A DNA stretch of 64,000 nucleotides, taken from positions 36,651,356 through 36,715,355 of the forward strand of contig OY855907.1 in NCBI GenBank assembly GCA_963693305.1, written 5' to 3'. The notes beneath the pieces are model-generated. The model was not told the DNA's origin. It ran no database searches and saw only the letters and a list, made by a program, of their open reading frames with translations. A program made the position numbers and the translations under genes. Shown here one piece after another: positions 50,786 through 61,068 of the stretch (positions are counted from its first letter, which is position 1; every line of letters starts with the position of its first letter). The stretch comes from Meandrina meandrites. Its lineage: Eukaryota; Cnidaria; Anthozoa; Scleractinia; Meandrinidae.

Positions 50786-51954
50786 AATAATTAGGGATAT
50801 TAACCCTATAGTTACACCATATAGTTACACCGACCCCAACAACCCTACAATACATCAAAAGTTTTGCCCAGGCCAGCGGCAAGGTAACAATAATATTATC
50901 ATCATCCGCCATGTTAATTTTCTGGATGGTCCCCGAGGTACTGAATCGGTTGGTCTCGTATAAACACGGCGATTGTATGAGTCGGTCTCTTTCTCCCGAA
51001 AAGACTGTTGTATTCATGTTCTATAGTTGGCTCGCGGGAAGGGGGGGGGGGGGGGGGGGGGGGGGATGGGGAGCTGGACGGTAAGGAGAATAGGAATTCT
51101 GAGTGCGAAGCATTTACCTTTTCATAAAATGATATAAACTTTCTCTTTGCAGTACGTTTTAGTCTCTATTTTATTATTTCAGTTCTATTTTTACAACGTT
51201 GCCTCACACCTGCATGAAATTTAATTTAATTATTATTCAGAAATAGAGCAGCACTTCTCAGTAGATTACAAAGCTGATATTTAATTACACCCTTTAAAAT
51301 GATACTTGTTTCCATAGGGACGATATGGCGATACACTGTTCACTCTACAAAATTCTTAAAGCTCATACCGTGCAAAAAAAAAATACGGAGAAAAAAACAT
51401 TACTGAAAAGTTATACAACTGAAACCATGCGCCTAGAACATCGATAAAAACTACTTTTCTCGATTATCATAACTACCCTTAAGCTGAAGATGTAAAGAGA
51501 GCGTTCAATTCCAAAACGATATTTGAAATCATTGCTTAGCGACCGCAGTTCAGTTCTTGTCGTTACTGTTGTGGTTTCCTTCAACTCGCGAGGATTGGCC
51601 AAAATTCAGGGATTACATTACACCATGGCCAGTTTTTAACAAAAGGTAATACCCCCCCCCCCCCCCCCCCCCCCCCGGATGTAGAGATGTAAGGCACAAA
51701 TCTTGTTAAAATAGTTTATATTACATCAAAACAGATGTAATAGAAGAAGACTTCTTATATTGAAAGTAACAGGGTTTGTTAAAAACGTTTTTCAGTTGAA
51801 TCCTTGTGACGCTTGTGTCACGCCATTACCACACTGTTTCATTTTGTCACAAACTAATCGACAGTTCTAAATGCTTAAGGTTTGATGTTTTACTTATAAA
51901 TTTATTAAGCTTTCTTGTTATATTGCAGGGTGTAGACACTAAACTGATTCGTTT

Positions 51955-54196
51955 TTAGACAGTTTCATAAAACACTTCCACCTCGTCTGGTTGAAAATAC
52001 TGAGTACCAGCCAAGAATGTATAGGCGAATTCGCTACCATAGCTGTGTCCAGCTGGTGGGTTGTATGTGTATCCAAGGGATGAATAACTTGATGAGCCGC
52101 CGCTGGTAATGAAAACATCATGTCCCGCTCCAAATGTGGGTCCATAGCTAGAGCAACCGTACGTAGCATATGTGTAAGATTTGTAATGTCCTTGGCCTGG
52201 TGGCCTGAATTTCACTGGTTCCCAGCCTGGCTTGTTTACCAACGAAAACAAGAACGCGGTTGAACTGGACAAATATACACAATTTTTAGCTGTTCAAAGA
52301 GAGAAAATAATTAAAATGTTTTTAGTAATTTCTGCTCTTTAGACTATTTCAGTATTCACCAATGATATCTGCAGGAAATTTAGCTCATAATCCTTATCTC
52401 CTGTTACTTGTGTGATTGTATATCCACAATGTAACAAGTGCATTATTTTACAAAAGCACATGCAAAATGTTAAAAGAAAACGGGAGTTACAGTAGTTTAT
52501 TGAACACTCATTTCAGTGTTGCTTTCCGCGCACAGAAAAGTTGCTGAAGCCACTTTACTCTTTTTAATGAAATGAGCTGGGTTATACCAGATGTTGTTGC
52601 GTTACTTTGATAATCTAAGCTTCCATGATTTAAATGTAATTGTCAGTTTCCATATGTTTTTATTATTTATTTTTGAAAAATTTGAAAATTTGCCACGTAA
52701 TTTGAGTTTTCGCGTGTAACACGCGTGACACGAGGTATATGTTATGTGTGGGTCGGCTGCATTCTGGTCATTCCAAACCGTAAGATTACATTAAAATTCC
52801 AACATTCTTGATATTCTTAATGTAAGATAAATTAATTCTGCCGGTTTTATCAAACTACAGTCCAATATGGACCTTGCTCTACGGTTCTCACAATAACACT
52901 AATCTTTATAACAAGATTCTGGAGTTGTGAAAAGCTGTTCAAAAAGATCTTTCGATTTTGAAATTGTAAACACAAGTCTCACATATACGGTGGCCCACAT
53001 TTGCCACGGCAAAACTTACTTTCTCACGGCAAAACTTACTTTTCCACAGTAAAACTTACTTTTCCACAGTAAAAGTTACTTTTCCACGGGTCTGTCGATT
53101 TCATGAGTTCGAGTTAGAAATTTCGAGTTCATATCGAGTTGCTTGCGGTTAGCTCCACTATGGTTTGCTTGCGGTTAGTTCCACTCTGGTTTGCTTGCAG
53201 TTAGTTCCACTCCTATTTGCTTGCAGTTAGCTTTCATTTGTTGATAAGGGCGACACTATGCGTGACCAAATGCGAAAATGTCACGCCATGTTGTGGGATT
53301 TTCGTTTTCGCTTTCTTTCTTTTTTTTCTTTTTTTTGTCTTCCATCACGATATCAGTAACTTTTCAGGCCCTTCCTTTTAACTAGAACTCGAAATTTTAA
53401 CTCAAATTCGAAATTCTAATTCTAACTCGAACTCATAAAGTTAATACACTCTACTTTTCCATAGCAAAACTTACTTTTCCACAGTAAAACTTACTTTCTC
53501 ACGGCAAAACTTACTTCTCCACAGTAAAACTTACTTTTCCACAGTAAAACTTACTTTTGACGGTAAAACTTACTTTTCCACGGTAAAACTTACTTTTCCA
53601 CAGTACAATAAAACTTACTTTTCCACGGCAAAACTTACTTCTTCACAGTAAAGCTTACTTTTCCACAGTAAAACTTACTTTTCCACGGTAAAACTTACTT
53701 TTCCACAATACAGTAAAACTTACTTTCTCACGACAAAACTTACTTTTCAACAGAAAAGCTCTAACAGTTTTTACAGTTCGATTCTCTTCTGTGATCCTAC
53801 TTGTTTTTAAAATGGCAGTCAAGTGATCACGATTACAGAGATTCAGTAGGGATTCTTGCTCCATGCAATGTTCGTGAACAGCTCAATGTGCTAGTTCTGA
53901 CATACATTTTAGATGGATCAACGCATCCAGAAATATATAGAGGGAACGTTACTCACGTGATGTCCAAGACGCACTCGTGTATCCCCCAAAGATGTATTTT
54001 CCCACACGGATAATTGTAACCGTTGGGCCTTTATGGTCGCACAATGAATGGAAAGTCGCTGAAGCCCAGCCATTCGCTGATGCAAGCCAGCAGCATTTCC
54101 ATTGAGACTTGCTTTTCATGACAGGCTTCAACCAGTTCCACAAAGTAGTCAGATGAGTGACATTCTTTTGCAAGATTTTTGAATAATCTAAACCAG
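51955..54196 (-). CDS. TLDc-domain protein, last two exons (right copy)
   Basis: Exons 53957-54196 and 51955-52289 on the minus strand with conserved donor and acceptor, joined in phase. The second encodes FLFSLVNKPGW, a glycine/serine/tyrosine-rich middle (YGPTFGAGHDVFITSGGSSS) and the family ending PDEVEVFYETV. The GHD-type segment, typical of TLDc domains, is kept here but lost in the left copy. The intron is 1.67 kb versus 6.2 kb in the left copy because it lacks the retrotransposon. As in the left copy no upstream exons are visible before the Polinton-like element at 54686, so the gene may be truncated, or its 5' exons may lie much further away. Confidence 0.77.
52985..53757. repeat. Expanded tandem array of AAAACTTACTTTTCCACGG units
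   Basis: More than twenty units of about 21-22 bp (GGCAAAACTTACTTTTCCAC, with CAGTA and CGGTA variants), split by an inserted element at 53095-53450. It lies in the TLDc intron; the left copy has only a few units. Confidence 0.92.
53095..53450. mobile_element. Inverted-ended insertion within the tandem array
   Basis: Left end carries TGAGTTCGAGTTAGAAATTT and the right end the complement type AATTCTAATTCTAACTCGAA followed by CTCATAAAG. Inside are repeats of GCTTGCGGTTAGTTCCACT. No frame. Confidence 0.55.
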
Positions 54197-54240
54197 CTGT
54201 GTTAATCAAGAAAAGATTTTGATCCAACTTATTTAAGCTA

Positions 54241-54474
54241 CAATCCTAGACAAAATTCTTGGGACAATTGCTGTTTTTTCCCACTTGAAACATGTAAATA
54301 TCTAAAAATCCCCCTCTCCCCCTTTTCAATGTTGTGTAACCTGAAAAAACAAAACCTGCAGTTGCTGCCTATGTTACAACATTGTAATGGGGGAAAGGGG
54401 GATCTTTATTTCATAGCATTTGTATCGAATTGTCACGTTATAAGAGGTGTCCCAACTACTTTTGTCCAGGATTG
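54241..54474. mobile_element. Tc1/mariner-like MITE, right copy only
   Basis: 234 bp with inverted ends CAATCCTAGACAAAATTCTT and, as complement, CAATCCTGGACAAAAGTAGT, flanked by TA at 54239-54240 and 54475-54476. The left copy has the single TA of the empty site in CTTAAGTTAGTTACG near 15721-15735. Confidence 0.85.
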
Positions 54475-54835
54475 TAGTTACGCCTTTCGTCCACACGCAA
54501 ATGACATGTAGATGGTCCTAAATGTAGTATATAGACTACATAAACCGTGTATATTTTCGCAAACGCTTTGTGTGGACAGACACAAATGTACACATTTGTA
54601 AACGTTGACTTCGCAAAAGTAATTTGGACGTGCTCGAGAACTGTCGTCTGTCAGACGTCAACCGACGAGACGAAAACGATACGGAAGAATTAGTCTTGTT
54701 TCGGATTTCCTACATACTACATTGGATTTCCTGAATACTACACTACTGCATACTGATAACTGTCTTCCTCCATACTAATGAAGGGATTCTTGCTACATAC
54801 TAATAACTGTCTTCCTGCATATATACTAACAAGAA

Positions 54836-56267
54836 GATGCAAGCATCTTAAAACCGCGCTTTTTTAAATTAACTCCATTTTTGCTAATGAACAGGTTTCT
54901 TTCTCAGAAAAGTCACGGTTAAATTAAATTTGTCTTGTACTAAGAGTAAAGGACTAGCAAAGTAGTCACGCGAGTCACACAATCCAATATTGCACCATCG
55001 CCCATAGCCGTTGTGAAATTTAAGATGACGTAATGGTCTTAATCTAGAACTGAACTTCGCTTGGGATATGTATGGGTGTGAATTAAACATTCCGCACGAT
55101 TAAATGTAATTGGTTTATACCCTGAGTTAGGCCGTAAGATGGTAGTCACGCGAGTCTCACATTTCTCGCTTTGCATTGTTCACGGCTATCTTTTGTAAGG
55201 CGGTTTACGGCGGTAATTTCCCTACCAATGACGCAATCCTTGCAAGTGCTTACCTAGGCACAATTTCTTTCCTTCAGATCTCTGAACTCGATTCGATGAA
55301 ACAGTCAAAGAATTCATTTCAATTGCCTAAACCCACGAGAAATACTCGCAACATTTTCCAACTTATTAACGACCATCGCTTCTGGCGAAATAAGCTGGGA
55401 AAGTAAGCAGGATATTATTTGTCACGTAACGAAAGTGGAAGCTGCAACGTCAGCGCATTCCGTGGCTGAGGTAATACCATTGTTTCAGTGTATTCAATAT
55501 TCGCTTCGAATCCAACGCTTCGATAAAACCAAAACAAAATATATTTTACACACAATAAAAAAATATATATCTGCAACATTTTCCGTACATTCATGTTTCA
55601 ATTTGCTTGTACTACGAGTGAAGGACTACAAAAGTAGTCACGCGAGTCACACAATCCGAGGTTTACGTTATCCCCGGCTATCTTTAACTTGTTGGTTTTT
55701 TTCTCTACTAATGACGTACCCCTGCACGTTCAGGCACGTTCAATTGTTTACCTTTGCAAATATTTAATTTTCCTTCAAATCTCTGAACTCGCTTCGATGA
55801 AACAGCCAAAGGATTCACTTCAGTTGCCTAAACCCACAAGAAATACTTGCAGAAGTGTAAATAAATTAATGATCGTCGCTTCTGCCGATATAAACTTGCA
55901 AAGAAAACACAATGTTACTTGTCAAGTAGCGAAAGTGAAACCTGCAACATCAGCGCATTCCACGGCTGACGTAATACCTTTTTTAGTGTATTCAATATTA
56001 GCTTCGAGTCGACGAAAGCTTCGATAAAGCCAAAAGAAAATATACTTTATACGTAATAAGAATAACAATATCCGTAACATTTTCCATACATTTTAATTTT
56101 TCAACAGCTTTTGGCGAAACATCACACGTTGCGTGCTGCAAAGTCCCTATCACGATTTGGCCGAGTGGAGGTTTGGGTCTTGTTACCGACGAAAAAACAC
56201 TAAAACTAAAAAAAATAATAATAAATCCCATGCAGAGCAAGAACCGCGCTCGGCCCATGGCCGCGCG
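54836..56267. repeat. Insertion of diverged direct repeats within the left terminal arm
   Basis: The phrase AGTAGTCACGCGAGTCACAC recurs near 54961, 55140 and 55636, each followed by related sequence; two units (about 55140-55620 and 55636-56080) share TCTCTGAACTCGATTCGATG-like and TTGCCTAAACCCACGAGAAA-like blocks. Absent from the left copy. No credible gene. Confidence 0.65.
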
Positions 56268-56410
56268 GTTAATGAAGGGATTCCCGCTGCATACTGATAA
56301 CTGTCTTCCTGCATATATACTAATTCAATTAGTATATATATGCAGGAAGACAGTTATTAGTATGCAGCGGGAATCCCTTCATTAGTAATGAAGGGATTCA
56401 TACTGCATAC
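56268..56410. repeat. Head-to-head pair of terminal-arm repeat units
   Basis: A forward unit (ATGAAGGGATTCCCGCTGCA ... CATATATACTAATT) is followed at once by its inverse complement (AATTAGTATATATATGCAGG ... GGGAATCCCTTCATTAG) and then forward sequence again. The centre of symmetry is near 56326. Confidence 0.88.
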
Positions 56411-56737
56411 TAATAAGTGTCTTTCTTTTCACGACAATAAAATAATAGATCTACCACCGGCACGAATTATTATTCACAAACGAGAAATATATATGCGCTT
56501 CAGTGGCCCCAAAAGTAAACATAGCGGGGGCGAAGCGAACTGCCGCGAAACTAATAATAATAAACACACACTATGACTTCGGTTTTTCGTTTAACACAGT
56601 ACAGTTTAATAATGTTCTTTTTGTGTCTTGAAATATTTGTAAGGTGAGCTTCTATGAATACGCCGGATCGCCTGGAAGGCCCTTTCGGTTTATCATCCAA
56701 ATAATTTTCCAACCGTATTTGTGGGCGTTTACGCTAT

Positions 56738-57140
56738 TTAGGTGGAGTCAATTCCACTGTGGCAGGAGGGGTCAGGATCGATGGTGGGAGGGAGGGAGGG
56801 AGGGAGGGAGGTAAGGGAGTGGATGTTGTCATGGTAGATAATACTTGTGGGTCTGCCACTTTGGCCGCTGATTAAATATTTGGCGCTCGAACCGGAGTCG
56901 CTGGTATTGTTACCAGTGATTGGTAAACTGCTTGCCAGAACATCGCTAGAAATTTGGTTCTGCTCTTGGGGTTGGCCGCGCATCGGGTAGAGAATTGAGC
57001 TGGTGTTTGTACATCAACGACCTGTTTTGCAGCTGCATGTACTGCCTTGCTTTATCGTAGTCTCCAAGATCTGCGCGATACAAAAGATTATCCATATTGT
57101 TCTGCAAGCGCTGCATCTCCAGAATAACCGGGGGAGCCAT
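56738..57140 (-). pseudogene. Unrecognised frame downstream of the packaging ATPase
   Basis: Minus strand. Begins MAPPVILEMQRLQNNMDNLL at 57140, with a helical, glutamine-rich segment (KARQYMQLQNRSLMYKHQLN); a second frame overlapping it carries MRGQPQEQNQISSDVLASSL and serine-rich sequence to 56738. It directly follows the ATPase, so it is probably an element gene with a frame break. Function unknown. Confidence 0.45.
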
Positions 57141-57719
57141 CAGCCTTTTGCTGTTTCAGATATTGTAGTAGCTCCTGAGAAACCTTGTTTTCCATTTAAC
57201 CTTTGTCGAACTTCTCTTCACTAGGCAACTCGTTTGTTCGCAACCCGTAACTGTCGTGAGTGGTTGGCTTAAGGTCAACAAACAGATAACCAAATAGTCT
57301 CTGTACCGCATCTTCGTACTGTTTCATGAACCAAGGATGCATTTGTTTTGCTAGGAGCAAAATCTGTAGCTAGTTTGTCGCGGGGGTTCTTGTAAAGAAC
57401 CAAATAATGGCTGTTTAAGCTCTTGCTTCGATTGCCTTTGCCTTGATGGAACAGGTTTTGCACAGTGTAGATGACACTCAAGTTTCGATGATGCGATCCA
57501 CTCGATCCTTTGGTCGTCAATGACAATCAAGTTTCGTATATTAACATCAAAGTAAGAATCTTGTTCCAGGGTCTCAGGGGTACCCTTGATAAATTCAATT
57601 CCAGGTATCGTCATCAATAACTCGCTGTAAGCCGGTTGCCACTGGGAATAACACCAAAAAATCCTCTCGGGAGGAATGTGGATTGCCTTTTGAGCCGGCT
57701 GCAGCAAACATTTAACCAA
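57134..57719 (-). pseudogene. Packaging ATPase (right Polinton-like copy), internally deleted
   Basis: The N-terminal piece shows ERIFWCYSQWQPAYSELL and a Walker B-type NLIVIDDQ. It then jumps, with a frame change, to SHHRNLSVIYTVQNLFHQGK and LNSHYLVLYKNPRD and a shifted tail. Compared with the ATPase at 31280-31930 the segment between the Walker B and the TKGSHH motif is missing. The Walker A region upstream is lost into low-complexity sequence at 57735-57930. Non-functional. Confidence 0.78.
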
Positions 57720-57734
57720 GACCGATTGGGGGTT

Positions 57735-57930
57735 AAATGTTTGTTGTATTGTTTAGCCTCAACCACCACCACCACCGCTACCACCGCTACATTTGTATTG
57801 TTTATGTCCACCACAACCACATTAACCTCCACGACCACCACATCCAGCACAACCACCACCACCACTGCCCCCACCGCTACCACCAAATTTGTATCGTTTA
57901 ACCACCATCACCGCCGCCACTACCCCCTAA
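57735..57930. repeat. CCACCA-rich low-complexity tract between divergent viral genes
   Basis: Repeated ACCACCACC / CACAACCACC phrases with TTTGTATTGTTTA-like spacers. It occupies the interval between the minus-strand ATPase and the plus-strand pX-like gene, where shared promoters would be expected. Frames rich in Thr or Val here are artefacts. Confidence 0.8.
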
Positions 57931-57982
57931 AGACCGTTGTTGATAAATAAAAGAATGCAACTTATTACCCTAAGTTCATTCT

Positions 57983-58288
57983 ATGATGTCTCGAGTAGTA
58001 GAAAACAATCGAGGTTTCCTTCGTCTCTTAGCTGATTGTCCTTCTCATCAGCGTCAGTTTCTCCTAAAGACAGCCACACCACAACAGATGCACGCATTAG
58101 TGCAAATTATTTATAATGTGCTTAAGGAGAAAATACCAGTGTCTGAAGACGATAAGCTTAAATTGGCGCCCTACAAAGATGCACTAGTTAAACTCGCTGA
58201 AGCAAATGTTCCCTTGAAGGCAAAGAAGCGGTCCTTGTGCAAGAGGGTGGAGGTTTTATACAAGAAAGTTGACCCCTGTTATAAATAG
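57983..58288 (+). CDS. pX-like small viral protein
   Basis: Intact frame of 101 residues. It begins MMSRVVENNRGFLRLLADCP, then HQRQFLLKTATPQQMHALVQ and a basic C-terminus (KKRSLCKRVEVLYKK). Small proteins with an N-terminal leucine-rich helix and a KTATPQQ-like motif precede the structural genes of adintovirus- and Polinton-like elements and are compared with adenovirus core protein X; that link is from memory. The left copy keeps only its second half. Whether it is still expressed is unknown. Confidence 0.6.
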   Translation: MMSRVVENNRGFLRLLADCPSHQRQFLLKTATPQQMHALVQIIYNVLKEKIPVSEDDKLKLAPYKDALVKLAEANVPLKAKKRSLCKRVEVLYKKVDPCYK

Positions 58289-58324
58289 TTTGGGGTTTCT
58301 TATGTTATAAGGCAACGTGCAGCC

Positions 58325-58413
58325 TAGCCTGCGAGAGCAGACGCTTTTTTCGGCTCGAGTTTCACCCGGCGGGTGAAACTCGAGCCGAAAAAAGCGTCTG
58401 CTCTCGCAGGCTA
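58325..58413. mobile_element. 89 bp palindromic MITE with 9 bp target duplication, right copy only
   Basis: Ends TAGCCTGCGAGAGCAGACGC and its exact complement; arms of about 42 bp pair without mismatch around a 5 bp centre. Flanking direct repeats CGTGCAGCC at 58316-58324 and 58414-58422. The left copy is empty at the matching position (about 21455). Confidence 0.92.
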
Positions 58414-58424
58414 CGTGCAGCCTG

Positions 58425-58870
58425 AAAAGGAAGATCGATTGGGATGAAGAGGAAGACAGCGGACAAGAAGATAGCACAACTTCTGATGACGGAGCGATAG
58501 TGCGGAGCCCTGGATTACAGATGTTTTGAATAGCCTTTCCCTAGCAGTTTCAAGAAAATATGCGTCTGAACTTTTTGCATAGTATGGCCACTTCCATAAA
58601 TATCTTGTTTTGGATACCTCGCGGACAATTACTCCGAAATCAGGGTATAATACCAGTAACAAACATCTCGGAACTGGTTGAGTATGCTGTACTTCCTCAT
58701 AACAGTGATGTTGCCAAACCCTGTGCACTCATGCAATGCCTTCATGCAGGGAGTGGCAGAGTTGGGGTTTAATAAGAACTTGATAAAGAATAAGAAACTT
58801 CTAAGTGATCTGTTAAAACAAGAGAAAAGGTACCGAAACGAAGACAAAAAATTTCGACAAGAGGGGTGAT
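58425..58870 (+). pseudogene. Second structural-type viral frame, broken (right copy)
   Basis: Same as 21509-21897: acidic start (WDEEEDSGQEDSTT), stop after GLQMF, resumption in another frame (LNSLSLAVSRKYAS), PRGQLLRNQGI and NISELVEYAVLPHNSDVAKP, another shift, then GVAELGFNKNLIKNKKLLSD and a longer charged end (KQEKRYRNEDKKFRQEG). It has one further frame change near 58570 (an extra T) that the left copy lacks. Confidence 0.62.
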
Positions 58871-59060
58871 GACGGTAACTCAGCTGACATTAATGAAGAG
58901 GACGCTTCTGATCGAGGAGTGTAGTGGAGCTGAGGAATCTCAAGAGAGCGAAAATGATACTGACAGCGGCAGCGATGAATCAACAAATAGCGATTCTGAA
59001 AACACGACTACTCTTGGCACGATACCCACTTGATTTGTCCTGTATGCGATTACAATATTC
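58871..59060 (+). pseudogene. Acidic tail remnant of a viral frame
   Basis: Stop-interrupted sequence rich in Glu, Asp and Ser codons (EESQESENDTDSGSDESTNS in one frame). It follows the second structural-type frame. Function unknown. Confidence 0.3.
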
Positions 59061-59113
59061 CTTTCAAAACGAAAAAGAACGGGTAAGACGTGATGAAATT
59101 TGAAATTAACGGA

Positions 59114-60735
59114 CATGCCAGCGTGGTTCAAGACTCTGAGGAACTTGAGTGATATGCGACATTATTTGATTAGAGCTTTGTCCAAGAGAAACAGAGCGTG
59201 AATTGAAGCATCCTCGGAGACCCAGGGGCAGTTAGTCGGGGCGAAACGAAGTAAACCGGGCAAAAATCGTAGCGCAAAAGTTTTCTATAAAACTAAAAGA
59301 GCCGCTGGGAAATGAGTCTCTCCAGACCATTTCCAAGCTTTTGTGCGAATGCTGGCTCCTGATTGAGCAAAATAAATATTTTGTATTATTTTGCCCAATC
59401 GGCGAACAGTGACTTCAGAGTCACTTTCGTGTGTTCTTACACGGCATTTTATTTCAATTTACATTAGAGAACCACAAAAAAGTCGGGGAATCATTTCGGA
59501 TGTCAGAAAAAAATATATTTCAAGATCTACCCGGATATTTTCACTTGGACTGATCAGAGGAATCAAAAATAGTGGCTTGTTTATCTGTATGCGACGCATT
59601 GGCGGCCGTTCGGCACACTCGTCTGATATCGTCTGGCACGTGCGGTAAATAGAGGATAATACATGGTTTCGCGGCGATATGAAATTTATCTTCGAGTGTT
59701 CAAATCGATAGCTCACGAGTGAGCGCAGCGAACGAGTGAGATATCCGATTTGAACACGAGAAGATAAATTTCATATCTCCAAGAAACCATGTATTATTCT
59801 TTTTATTATATAAACCTACTAATTACGATGTTTTTGACGATTTTCTGAAGATTTCCGAAAATTTTCAAAATGTTGTCCGAAGGTTGTACGAATGTTTCCG
59901 AACATTTTCCGAGAATTTCCGAAGATTGCCGAAGATTGCCGAGGAAGATCCGAAGATTTTTCGACTTAATATCGATTTACTTTGGCTCATTCAGCATTGG
60001 AACATGGCAAACTCTGCAAGCTGATTGGTCAAAAATGATATCACACATGTGTGGATATCATTTTTATCCACACGTGTGGGTACCATTTTTCTCGATTTGC
60101 TACCACTCGCTATACCACTGCAGTTTATATAATAAAACAATGTACGTAGCGCGGAAAAATTGCAGTCGGCCGAAATATGGAATATTCCCTTGCTGCAAAG
60201 AAATGCACGCACGCACAGAAATGCACAGACGAGTATGCCGAACCGCCCCCAATGCATTGCACAGGTAAACAAGACGCAATTTATATGATCGGTCCAAACA
60301 AAACTTACCGGTGGATGTTGAGATATCTTTCTTTCTGACATCTGAAATGACTTTCGGCTATCTAATGTTAATAACAATAAAATATGGCCGATACAATAAC
60401 CGCCGTGTAAGAACACACGAAAGTGACTCTGAAGTTACTCTTCGCCGATTGGGCAAAATAATACAAAGGATTTATTTTGCTCAATCAGGAGCCAGCAATC
60501 GCACAAAGGCTTGGAAATGGTCTGGAGAGACTCGTTTCCGAGGGGCTCTTTTACTTTTATAGAAAACTTTTGCGCTACGATTCGCCCCGACTAACTGCCC
60601 CTGGGTCTCCGAGGATGGAATTGAAGAGGCTTCATGAGTTGCGGAATGTAATATATGCGGAGGTGATAAAGAACCCCTTCCTGGCGCCATTTCACAAAAG
60701 CAGCCACTTTTGCAACCAAAACAAAAATAAATAAA
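59114..60735 (+). pseudogene. Third viral fragment, split by a transposon (right copy)
   Basis: Begins MPAWFKTLRNLSDMRHYLIR and reaches a stop at 59199-59201; after the transposon (59209-60617) the sequence resumes with RLHELRNVIYAEVIKNPFLA to about 60735. Matches 22642-22785 in the left copy only over the first part. Confidence 0.4.
59209..60617. mobile_element. Long-TIR element with 9 bp target duplication, right copy only
   Basis: 1,409 bp. Ends CATCCTCGGAGACCCAGGGG and its complement; inverted arms extend about 250 bp (for example GTGTTCTTACACGGC near 59427 and GCCGTGTAAGAACAC near 60403). Target duplication GAATTGAAG at 59200-59208 and 60618-60626. A nested palindrome around 59657-59795 (centre CGAGTGAGCGCAGCGAACGA) may be a second insertion. 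No transposase seen. Confidence 0.87.
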
Positions 60736-61068
60736 TAAATAAATAAATAAATAAACAAAAAAGAAAGAAAAAATCTGGTGATGGCAATTCTCGTTACGCC
60801 CTTACGCGTTTCACTAACAATACCCGGTCACTTAAAATGTATTCTAACGATGATGTTCAATATGTTCCATAAGTTTTGTGGCAACAGAGTAAATTTTCTT
60901 GTAATTCAGAAAAGAGGCGGAGATGATTTACATCCATCGACAGTCAACTTTTCGTCTGGACTATTATATATTGTGCTCAGAAGGTCGCGTGTGATTGATA
61001 ATCGCTGTAAGCTGTACTGTACTGAACGAAAAACCGAAATAAAAGTTTTGCCTGAGGTATTATATACC

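Noticed and set aside
50540..51080. Extension of the segmental duplication to the left of 51080
   Set aside because: The hairpin element there resembles 6895-7160, but its order relative to the other anchors is not collinear, so it is an independent copy of a dispersed element.
57636..57950. Thr-rich and Val-rich open frames
   Set aside because: Translations of the CCACCA low-complexity tract.
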